Assembly: GCA_002402105.1 (NCBI GenBank)
Contig: NVVD01000012.1
Location: 44,559 to 83,417, forward strand
Origin: Candidatus Cloacimonadota bacterium
GTDB taxonomy: Bacteria; Muiribacteriota; UBA6191
Reading direction: 5' to 3'
DNA length: 38,859 bases
Part shown: positions 23,845 to 34,900 of the stretch, in pieces
Layout: each line of letters begins with the position of its first letter
Position numbering within the stretch: position 1 is the first letter of the stretch
Notes under the pieces: model-generated
Databases searched by the model: none
What the model was told of the DNA's origin: nothing
Seen by the model: only the letters and a program-made list of their open reading frames with translations
Made by a program: the position numbers and the translations under genes

Positions 23845-23876
23845 CGGAGATTGGAATTTATTCCAATAAACTAAGA
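23845..23876. repeat. Half copy of the paired-palindrome element
   Basis: CGGAGATTGGAATTTATTCC followed by AATAAACTAAG. It matches the left half of the copy at 17359 nearly base for base and then stops, with no second palindrome. It lies between two convergent genes, after the rplT terminator. Confidence 0.75.
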
Positions 23877-23882
23877 TTACTA

Positions 23883-24866
23883 TTATTTTAAGACACCTGA
23901 TTTTAATTGAAATCCAAATGGCTTGTAATCTACAGTATTTAGGTAAGTATCATCTTCTAATGAATACATAAAGTATTTTTCTATTTTATTGTCAATCACT
24001 ACATCATTTAAGTCTTTTAGTACCTCTTTAAATTGCTTTTCTGATAAAACACTACTCTTTATATTGACTCTTTCATCATTAGAGTGTAACCATCCTATTT
24101 CACTTATCCAGATAGCCTTTTTTTCTATTTTATTACTTTTCCAACTTAATCTTATATTATCAATAATTGTTTTAAATTTAACACTATTAAAAGTCGCTAC
24201 AGATAGTTTATTAGGATAACAATAGGGATGAATAGATAAAACATCATAGTATTTAGAAGTCTCTTTTTTTGTCAAAAAGTCTAACCAGTTTTGATAGTTT
24301 CCTTCTAATAAAAGCCCACCTGTAACAATCTTTCTGTTATATTTTTTTGCTATTGGATAAAGTGTTTGCAAAATTTTAAAATATGTTTCTGTTGGTTTGT
24401 TTCCACCTTCAAAATATTTTAAAATATTCATTTCATTTAAAATTTCAAAGTATTTTATAAATGGATATTGAATGATGGCTTTTTCAAAATATTTACTAAA
24501 CTTATAAATAAGATAGTTAGACTCATTTTCAATTGGCATCTGAGACAGGTTTTTAGATAGTTTTACAAAGTTAAACTTATTTTTTGCATACTTAGTGTTT
24601 GAATAAGCAATTAAAGCTAGAATATTAATATTACTTTGCTTATACACATCAAAAGACTTGTTTATTTTTTTTGAATACTTTTTATCTTGGTAAGATTGCC
24701 AGTAGATGCCTTCTCTTACTTCATTAAAGTTAAGTTTCTTAAGGTTTTGAATATCATTTTTAATTTGATGGATATTTTTATTAACAAAATTGTTTCCTAG
24801 GTGATGAACAATGCCTTTAGCATATGAAATATCAAAAAAAAGAAATAAAGTGAAAAGATTTATCAT
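23883..24866 (-). CDS. Exported clan GH-A glycoside hydrolase-like protein
   Basis: 327 aa with a short signal peptide (MINLFTLFLFFDISYA). The TIM-barrel pattern of clan GH-A enzymes is visible: FNEVREGIYWQSYQ after strand 2, EILNEMN with acid/base Glu145 after strand 4, VLSIHPYCYP after strand 6, ISEIGW with nucleophile Glu256 after strand 7, and a final FMYSLEDD. The layout is like GH39/GH5-type and PslG-like hydrolases, which cut extracellular polysaccharides in the periplasm. The substrate is unknown, and the protein is short for GH39. It starts 20 bases after the Rpn-type gene, so the two may share a transcript. No clear ribosome binding site is seen. Reading the two glutamates as catalytic rests on their spacing and context. 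Confidence 0.72.
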   Translation of the reverse strand: MINLFTLFLFFDISYAKGIVHHLGNNFVNKNIHQIKNDIQNLKKLNFNEVREGIYWQSYQDKKYSKKINKSFDVYKQSNINILALIAYSNTKYAKNKFNFVKLSKNLSQMPIENESNYLIYKFSKYFEKAIIQYPFIKYFEILNEMNILKYFEGGNKPTETYFKILQTLYPIAKKYNRKIVTGGLLLEGNYQNWLDFLTKKETSKYYDVLSIHPYCYPNKLSVATFNSVKFKTIIDNIRLSWKSNKIEKKAIWISEIGWLHSNDERVNIKSSVLSEKQFKEVLKDLNDVVIDNKIEKYFMYSLEDDTYLNTVDYKPFGFQLKSGVLK

Positions 24867-24886
24867 AAATTATTTATTAAATTTAA

Positions 24887-25807
24887 TTAAGTAGATAACC
24901 TCAACTCTTTCACCTTATTTAAATCTAATTTAGTTATATTAGATATTTCTTGGTCTGTCATAGAAGTTGATTTCATTAAATCAATAGCAACCTGAGCTAT
25001 TCCTTTTTCTATTCCTTTTTCTATTCCCTTTTCTAGGACTTTTTCACTCTCTTTTTTATAGAAATCTTGATAAAATTCTTGGTAGAACTCTTTAAAAGAG
25101 GCTTGATCATGTTCATACTTTTCTCTTGATTCAATTAAATCACGTACATGAGCATCTGAATTTACATATTGCATAGCTTGAATTGCCTCAGAAATTCCTT
25201 TTTCATCTGATAGTTCTTTTGGGATCATGTCAGACTCCTTTTGGTAAAGTTCACCAAATTTCAAAATATATAACCATTTTTCAAATGAAGAGACCAAAGA
25301 ATCTGGTTTGTTTTTATGAAACTTAGGGAGTTCAATAAAATGTAGCTCAATCAAATCATCTAATGATTCTAGAGTTTTATTATTATGAAAAGTATATAAA
25401 TTATGAATTTCTTTAGAATCTGGAAAACAAATACCATTTAATATTGAGATGCTAATTGTTTTATTTAATTTATTATAAGAAATACCCTTTTCTAATTGAG
25501 AAGTATAAAGCTTTGAAGCATAGTAGAGAGCTCGTTTTTCCCAATATTGCGGAACTTGAACTTGCATCTCAATATTGTATACAATATTTTTAGCATCTTT
25601 TGCTTTTATGTCTACAATAGTTAGTTTATCATCAAAAAAATCTCTATCATTAAAAGGATTTAACAGTTCTATTTCAACTATTTTTTCTTGACCTTCTAAT
25701 TTTAATAATGCATTGATTAAACAAATTAAAAGTTCAATTCTTTCTTGATTTGCAAAAGTAGCTTTAAATAAAATATCATTTGTTAAATTATAAAATCTAT
25801 TATTCAT
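24887..25807 (-). CDS. Rpn-family recombination-promoting nuclease / PD-(D/E)XK transposase-like protein
   Basis: 306 aa. The N-terminus NLTNDILFKATFAN, then VDIKAKDAKNIVYNIEMQVQ, gives the PD-(D/E)XK core: Asp11, Asp66, Glu80 and Gln82 in the D...E-x-Q form of this family. KRALYYASKLYTSQLEKG is also typical. The C-terminal part has repeated GIEK units (four times), common in these proteins and made by DNA repeat expansion. Known members (RpnA) cut DNA and raise recA-independent recombination; many copies are present in some genomes. It lies between housekeeping genes and the giant gene. The start at 25807 has only AT-rich DNA before it and no binding site. Confidence 0.85.
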   Translation of the reverse strand: MNNRFYNLTNDILFKATFANQERIELLICLINALLKLEGQEKIVEIELLNPFNDRDFFDDKLTIVDIKAKDAKNIVYNIEMQVQVPQYWEKRALYYASKLYTSQLEKGISYNKLNKTISISILNGICFPDSKEIHNLYTFHNNKTLESLDDLIELHFIELPKFHKNKPDSLVSSFEKWLYILKFGELYQKESDMIPKELSDEKGISEAIQAMQYVNSDAHVRDLIESREKYEHDQASFKEFYQEFYQDFYKKESEKVLEKGIEKGIEKGIAQVAIDLMKSTSMTDQEISNITKLDLNKVKELRLST

Positions 25808-25938
25808 AAAATAATTATATCATATCTAATTGAGCTTTTAATAAAGTCTATCAATAATTTAAGTACTCTCGTGTTGTTTCATTGATTTTTTATATAATTG
25901 ATTGCAAACTTGAAAGCTATGAAATATCAGATTTTAAT

Positions 25939-25975
25939 AAAAAAAATCCCCTGCCATACATGATGACAGGGGATT
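25939..25975 (-). terminator. Intrinsic terminator after the giant gene
   Basis: On the minus strand: AATCCCCTGTCAT, loop, ATGGCAGGGGATT, followed by a T-run (the A-run at 25939-25946). It lies 11 bases after the stop of the giant gene at 25987. Confidence 0.85.
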
Positions 25976-25986
25976 GTTAAACTAAA

Positions 25987-28900
25987 TTACTGAGTTTTCA
26001 TTAAATGAAAAGGCTCTGCACTTAATATTACATCACTTGAACTTTTAACAAAATGAATACCATTTACATGATCTCCAAATGTATTTCCTTCAAATCTATG
26101 TGTTTCATTATTTAGAACATATGAAAAAGCAAAATCAGGGTTAGTGAATTTAAATACACTTGCATTTACTGGATCTGCACCAGGAGGTACAAGAGAGCCA
26201 TTTACAATATAATCTGTATGAGATTCACTGCCAATATCATTAATTACAAAAGTTCCAATTTTTGAAGGATTACCACTATTTGCAAGTTCGTAATCTCCTT
26301 CTTCAATACCACTACCCATGTTTTCGCGAGATATCGTTATTTTCCAACCCATTCTTTGATGAATAGTACATGCAAAATACAATTGTTCAGGAGTAGTTTC
26401 ATTTGGGGTAAAGTTTAACGTTCCATTCAAATTATCTACGCCTTCATTAAATACATTATTAGTATTTCCACCAATCAACTCATTATTAATAACAAATGGG
26501 TGAGCGCTAGATGCACTATTAATAAATCGATAATGAATTCCACGATAAAGAACAAGTTTAGTTGTATAATCAACTTCTGAACCATTTTCAATACGTGTCA
26601 TTTTATATCTATTACCAGAATTTGGCTGATTTGGCCATTGAGAATCAGCTGCCACAACACTTACATCAAAAATAATTGTAGGTAATTCACTAGATGAAAA
26701 GCCTTTCACAAGAAAATCAATACTTGAAGTAGTACCAGAGTTATCTCTAATAGAAGCTACTGTTGAATCAATAGTCAAAGGAATTTGATTAGAAAGTCGA
26801 AGCTTCAACTTTTCTCCTAAGCCAACAATTGCACCCATTGGAGATACATGCCATGAACCAATAGTAGTGATATCATCACCATTATCATTTACATCATCAA
26901 CATGTACTGTATCTTTATTTACAAAATATACATTATAATCTGCTGACTCAAACTTTTTACCAACTAAATTAGCTTTAGGTATTTTAAAAGTATCAGCTTC
27001 TGTTTCCATATCTGCTCTATTGAAAAAGAATTTTTCCCGATCATTTCCACCAACCTCTTGTGCATCAAGAAATTTTGCTGTAGAAGTCAAGAGCCTAAAA
27101 ACTTCTGAACTTTCACCAACTTGAGCCAATACTAAATCACCACTAGTAGTAACAGACCAAGTTTCTGAATCATTTAGAGTATTAAAGTCATCATTTAAGT
27201 CATTGTCCCAAACAAGAGTACCATCTGCTTTGAAATATACACTTTCACGATATATTTTAAATTTAGGTCCATCTTCACCATCTTGGTCTACCCAAGTTGT
27301 ATAATATGTTGTACCAGATAATCCGCTTGTACTAAAAGTACCCATAACTGAGTTACCACTAGTATTACTAGTATCAGTTGTACTACCACCATCTCTAAAT
27401 GAAGTTAAAATAGCTGAAAAGTTCACTGAATCAACCATATTTAGATTAAATGGCTCAAATTGAGCATTATCTGAAAAGATCATCCAAGACTCATCTTCAA
27501 CGTCTTTTTCAAACAAAGATGGCTTACCATCACAAGCCTGACCATACTCTTTGATTCCGCCAACCATACAATAATGATCAAAATCAACTGAGTGCTCAGA
27601 ACCTAAAATCATACCTGATTTACTGATAAAAAGAATTTCAAGCTCTTTGTTTCCTGGCCAAATACCTTCACCTGTTGCTTTCACCCAAACTGTACTTCCA
27701 ACAGTCCTTGAAACACTAGTATTGATATCTTGCCTTCTAACAACCAAAACATCAGTAAATTCTTTTTCATCAGTACCAAAACCAATTTTAACAAAAGGTA
27801 AAAAACCAATAATTTCAGAGTCTTCTTGAAACAAGCTAGCCCATTCATTATTACCATCACCATTAATATTAGTATAAGCTTCTCTATGTATATGCTGCCC
27901 AACTTTAACAAAAGACTTTGGATTACCTAACACAGTATCTTTACTAGCTAAAGTTACTTCTGCAAAAAACTCTTTATCAACAGCTCGTTGATCTAAAACT
28001 TTAGCACTAACTTTTTTTCTATCACTATCAAAATAAGCCACATTAAATACATCACCTGTTTCTAGTTTCCAAGTTAGGTCTAAATCTTCAACAACATAAC
28101 CTTCACTTGGGTTTTCTGCCATCACAAAGTATTGTTCGATGTATGAAGTTTTTAAATCAGAGGTTAATCTATAAGAACCCCCATCTACACCACCAAATTC
28201 AACTTTATCAAAAGCAATTGCATCAAAACCAGTAGCTACATCTGTAGGTAAGTCTGATGACTCTCCAACTCTAGCAAAAGATTTCACAGTATTTGTATTC
28301 ATGAAAGATAAACCAACACTAGAATCTTGAAAAGTAAACTTAGTCACTCCATTAAACATCATACCAGTTTCAGCATAACCTCTTACTCTACCTGCTTGAC
28401 CAAATAAAGCATATTGAGTCATATCAACAGTAGCCTCTCTATAAGCAGTAATACCTCGTAACATTTCATCATCATCACTCATAGTAAATGGACTAAAGTA
28501 AAATGTGTAATTACCATTAGGTGTTAATGGGAAATTACTGATTACAAAACTATCTATGCTTGTTACTCCAGTCGTATTACCTGCTACAAAAGTTTTCCCA
28601 CTTAAGCCAAGTACTAATGACTTAAAGTCATTAAAGTAAGTTGAACTTTTATGATCTAATGTTAATAACTCCATATACTCAATAGCAGATAAACCATCAA
28701 ATACTAAAAAGCTACCTGCACCAAATTCTGCTTTAAGCCCTTCATTAGAAGTAGCAACAGTTAAAATACTAACACTATCGTAACCTTTAACAATTAAGTT
28801 AGTCATATCTAAGTCATTGCTAAATTGAACATGAAACTCATCTGGATTAGATGTTGGTTTCACTCCTAATACTCTAAAGGTATCACTTATAGCAGCCACT

Positions 28901-31900
28901 GTTGTACCAGTAGTACCACCAGTTGAGTTATCCATACCATCCATACTTTGAATATGATTAATTAAATCTTGTTCTGTAAAAAACCAATTCATGTCCATAT
29001 CAACATTTATATGACGAACACGAAGATGAGTATTACTTGTATTCAATAAAGCAAAAGTAGAATTAAGTCCACTCACAGTAATATCTAATTTACCATTTTC
29101 ATCTATAAAAGTTGTTAAAGGTATAGTAGTTTGAGTTGCTAAATTTATTTTAGAACCCGTATTAGTAGCATCAAAAACATACTTATATGTAGTTGGTGTT
29201 GTATTTTCCATACTAACAATAAAGTATTCTTTATTATCAATATGACTATCTGTAAATGGCATGAAAGTCATTGAACCAGTAGTAGTACCAGTTGTATCTC
29301 CTCCACCATTGACAGACTCACAACCAAAGCTATAAGTATCACAAATATTTTGTTTATCTTCCATAAAGTTTATTGCATCAGAAAAGTCATTAAACATAAA
29401 GGTTAATTCAAAATCTCCTGCATTATCTGTTTCTTCTGCAAAAACAGTACCTATTGATAATGGTGTACCAGAAATATCTGCTTTTTTATACCACTCAAAT
29501 GCATCTAAATCATTATCATTAGAGAAAGTAGTATTAAAAGTCATAGCTTTTGATAAATTATTATAAACATAAGTACCTGCTAAATTAGGCATTACACTGC
29601 TTGTAGTAGGAAAAAATGCAAAAGTACTTTCAGAATCACCAGTCAGATCAGTAGAGTCTGCTGACATTTTAACTCTACCTAAGTGAAACATCTTATTATC
29701 AGAGTAAACTAAAAACTTATCTAAACCTTGTGAAGCACTTGGTCTATCAGATGACATATCCATGTTTAAAGCATCAACAGTATTGAAAGAAACTGGTGCA
29801 AAATTATTACCTTCACCTTCATTTCCTGTTCCGCCACCTGTTGAACAATTAAAGTCAAACATTGTACAAGGCTTATCACTATTTAAAAATGAGTCAGCAA
29901 ATGCTTGAGTTGTAAACATCAATACAGGATCAAACAAATCATCTTGATCTCTAGCTTCCATATAAAGAGTCATTCCTAAGTTAAGAAATACTTCTTTTTT
30001 GAAAAGAAGAGTTTCTTCATTTTCATTTGGATCTGAATCATGAACAAAAAATGATTTACTATCTGCATTAATAACCCAAGTTCCAACCTCATGTTTAGTA
30101 ACAGAAGTCATAGGGTCAACTGAATCAAGTGTATAATTACCTGAACCAATATTTGAAGTTGCAGTTAAAACTAAATCTCCAACTTTAAATGTACCATTTT
30201 TCTCTGATGTAAAAAGAACAAACTCTTTAGTATTACCTGATGCGAATGGAAAATCAGTTGTAGTTATTGTTAAAGCAGTACTAGTATCAAAATCAATACC
30301 AGGAACGCTTGTACCTGGCCCTTCAAAACCATTACCACTTATACTAACACCAGTTATATCAATAAATGTTGACAATCTACTAAGAGGAATACTAGCTCTA
30401 AGTTCTGTAACATTAAAAGAATCAAAAGGCAAATAATCTTTTGGTCCAAAGTAAATAGCTAATGGTCCACTTAAACTAATTGTTGAATCAGTTGAAGGAA
30501 AATCACTAGGTACACTTAAAAGAGGACCTAAATCAATACTTAAGCTATCAGTAGAAACTTCTGTACTGCTACCTGATTTAGAACCTGTTTTATACTCTAC
30601 ACCAAATATTGCATTATTTTCTAAATTAGAAATAGCAATTTCTACACCAAAAGTCCAACCTCTATAAAGTGAACCATCAGTAAAAATTTGCATAGGTAAA
30701 AAGCTGTTTTCTTCACGAGTACTTATAATACTAGAATCAATTGCTCTCATTGCATTTTTATAAAAAATTGCATCTGGAGTAAATGAATTAAATAAAGCTT
30801 CTACATTAGTAATATTAAACAATGGATGCTCAATACCAGTATCATTAAAATCTCCTCTAAATGTTAATACAGGAGAGTTTGGTACTGATGTTGGGTTTTG
30901 ATAGGCAAACATAGTAGTTTCAATATTAGTAATAATATTAGCCCCCTGAATACAATCTAATGCACTCGTTGCAGTACTTGTACTATTATTAGAAAATACT
31001 CCATTATCTGAATACGAGTTTACTGTAAACAAAAAGTCATTTCCGTTGTTATGCTGTCTTGCAATATATGCGTCTCTTACTGGAGAAACACCTACATGAC
31101 AACCATCTGTATTAAATTCTGCAAATATTTCAGATTTTAACTTTAAAGTTGTAACAGTATGATCATTTGAAATAAGTGCTGATGAATGTAATGCAGTCTT
31201 CATACGAAATAAATCAGAAGGTTTTACTAACGAACGATCTGCACCACCATTAACATTTAAAGTCACGATATGTGAAGCTCTAGCACGGTCAATATTTTCA
31301 ACTTGAACATTAACTACTGACATATTAGAAATTTCAATATCAGAGTTTGTAGATACACAGTTATTAAGAGGACGATCTTTATCAAATTCTCCAGTACTAG
31401 GATCTTCAGTTAAGATATCCAAATCAATACACTGCCCAGAGTTCACATTAAAAAAGAAATCAAATCTTGCTTTTAACTGATCAAAGTTTTCTCCACCTTT
31501 AAAATCAGCTGTATTTACAGGTTTTCCTATAAAGTTTACAGAAGATTCATCAAAATCATCACTTAAAACATACTTAAAAGTTATTTTTTTATCTGAAGAG
31601 TTAACTCCTTCAACAATTAATAAAGCATAGATATCTTTATCAACATTATTGATTCTTGAAGCACTGTTCATTTTAATTAAAACCATTGAAGCATCAGAAA
31701 CTTCTAAGTTAGTCTGATTTGTAGTTAAGTGATATTTAGAGTCAGATTGAAAACCTTCAAAGTTTATTCTATTAAAATCTAAAGCATCTTTAAAAGACCC
31801 TTCACCTTCAACTAAACGAATAACTTTCGTAGTATCTAAGTTTCCACCACTACTAGCTTCTAATAATTGAATATTAGCCATGCCAGTAGTATCAAAAGAA

Positions 31901-34900
31901 ACTATAAAATCTGCTGCTTCTGGTGAAGACTCTTTAGAATTTTTGATTAAACTAAAAATTTCACCTTCATTCAGAGGAATTCCTCCACCTTCTCTAGTCA
32001 AATCAACATACCAAAAAGCATTTAATTGACTTTTCTCTAGTTGAATACTTCTTTCATCTATCAAACCATTTCTATCTGTAATTTTTACTAAAATAGTATA
32101 AGAGTTACTTCCTGAAATTGGCTTTATTCCATTTCTATTTTCTACAGAAAATGCTGGTATCTTAATTTCACCTACAACTTGCCCTTGATCTGCAAATGCA
32201 AAAGGAGCAGTAGTCATAGTAGAACCATTAGGATTTCCATCCTCTAGTGAATACTGCAACAACCTTTCTATATTATCTGTCTGATAAAAGCTCATAGTAT
32301 ATGGAGCCTGAAAGTTATCTGGAGCAAGTAAACCAACTTCTAAGTTGATTCCTTTAAATTGAACTCCATCTAATCCACTTAAATTACCTGATTGTAAATC
32401 TCCAACTTGATAACCAAGTAACTCTAACTTTCTAAAACCTAAGAAATCAAAACCAGTAGTTGTATGAGCTTCTTGACTATGAGAGATTAACCCAATTCCT
32501 TCTGCAAAAGCAAACTTATGGGTAACAAAAGCAGCCACACCATCAACCATAGCTTCTGAATTTACAATAAAGATTCCTACATTATCAAATTCTTGTCCAC
32601 CAGACCAAAACTTTCTAAACATTTCTTCAAATCTTACATCAGTCTTAGATTGAGGAATATAAAAACCAGAACCTAATTTACTATCTGCATTAAATAAAGG
32701 TACACATCCACCTTGTTCATCAGAACAATATGAAAAGTTTCCATTTACATTTTGAAATTCACGAACTACATCACTTGTATTTTTTGATAATACAAAAGAG
32801 TTTCCATTTTTAGTTAAAGTTACGGCCTTTTCAACACTGTTAAATGGTTCATCACCAAATTGTCCACCAATCTCATAAACATAACCATTACCCTCAACAA
32901 CTGGAAATAAACTATTTATTCCATCTGCATCAAAAGTAATCATACTTTTATTACTATATCTCAACCAAGAGTCAGGTAATAATGCACCATCATTTGCTCT
33001 GATACCCTCTGGTTGAAAGTTTCCAAAGTCTTGACCAATAAATAACTCATAGCTACCTTCTGAGTCAAATACTTCTAACTCATCACTAGGTGAAAAATAT
33101 ACTTTCAAAATATTATCTTGAGCATCTATCTCAATAGGTTGAATATGTACAAGCACTTGTATATCAGTTGTATTGACTTGAGTTGGGTCATACTCAATAA
33201 AACGCTTTACGTTTACTAAGTATGGGTACTCATATACATCATCAGCTAATGGCTTATTAAAAGTAAGTTCTAAAAACTTTTCTCCATCAGTAGTCACTCT
33301 AGACACAGTACTTAGTAATTTAAAACCTCCACCAGTCTGTCCAACAGGAGCAGTAGGTTGATCATTAAATTCAAAAGTTACATTAAAGTCTGTAGATATT
33401 AATGTTGTACTACTTCCTGGTAGGTTCCAAGATAACTGAGTTAATCTGATTTCTTGTCCTCTAAATCTTGATTTATCATCACCAGCAAAATCAAATAAGA
33501 TTCTACCATTCATGAAAGCACCAAAATCTAAATTTCCAAGCTCAATTCCTTGAATTGCTTCTGACTTATCAATTTTTACTTCACCTTGACCATCAAATCG
33601 ATCTATTTTAAAGCTATTAACTAAGTCACCTACTGTAAATTTGGCAAATACTTTAGCTCCTCTTAAAACATCTGGTGAAATACCTTCTGCTGCAAACACT
33701 CTAAAGTCACCATTTTGTCTATTAGACTCAATTGTTAATTTAGCTTGAGCAGCATCAGTAATTTCAACATACTCTCTACCAGTTAAATTAAAGTCTAATT
33801 GAACTGGATGAACTACAAATGCTGAATTATCTCTAATTAATGATCCTTCATTTACATAGTATCTTTCATCAACAACGTTATCATATAAATATGTAAACTC
33901 TAAAGCAAAGCTTTCAGGCTCTCCAACAGAATCTAAATTAGAATAATCTGGAAAAATACTTACTAATATATGATTACCGTTTTCATGAGTCAATACAAAG
34001 CTTGAACCTCCATTATGAGTATCACTAGAACTAACTAGATTAGAATCAGTTAATGAAGCACTATTGATTGCACTAGGTAAACTATGTATATCAACAAAGT
34101 TTGGTAACTTATGCACAACACTAATAGATGCTAGATTTGATATCGTAAATGACTTATTAACCGTATCTACAGTCACTGAAACATCAGGTGTCGTATTAAT
34201 TGTAGAAGAAGCTGACTCAATGGTATGAGAGTCTCCATCAATATTAAAATCAATACTATTTGTACCCGATTTTGATAATGCTCTAAAACCTTTGATTCTA
34301 ACAGTGTGACCATAATGATCTTCAACTGCTTGAAAGCCAAAGTTATTATTTACATCAACACCTTGAAAATCAAGTGAGTTTTCACCACCTTGAATATTTT
34401 TCAATAAATATACAAATCCAAAGTTGTCATCATTAACATGAGTAATACCAATAACAGCAATCACACGATCACTACCAGTACCTTTCATGCTTTCAACACC
34501 AGGGCCAAAGTATAAATAAGTCTGTCCAGCAATCGGCTCGATTTCAGCACCTGTAACAATATTATTCAAAGATAATGAATTTGTTTGAGTGACTAAGTTT
34601 GTAAATTTCTCTTTCATGTCGTTTCCGTCAATGAAAACATTAGCAAGAAATCTATTTGCTGGATCACCATTTGGTAAATTAGGGTTTACAGATATTTCAA
34701 AACCATTTCCGTTGGTTCTGAAATCAAATTTAATATCTGCTTTATCATCAAAAGCACCTAAGTATTCACCAGCTAAGAAACTATATCCCGAACCTGCATA
34801 TAACAAGTTAGAAATTTCTTCTCCGTCTGCACGTAATTCAATATGTACATCAACTCGTGGGCGTTTTCCATCAATAACTACCGGTACGTTAGCTACTAAA

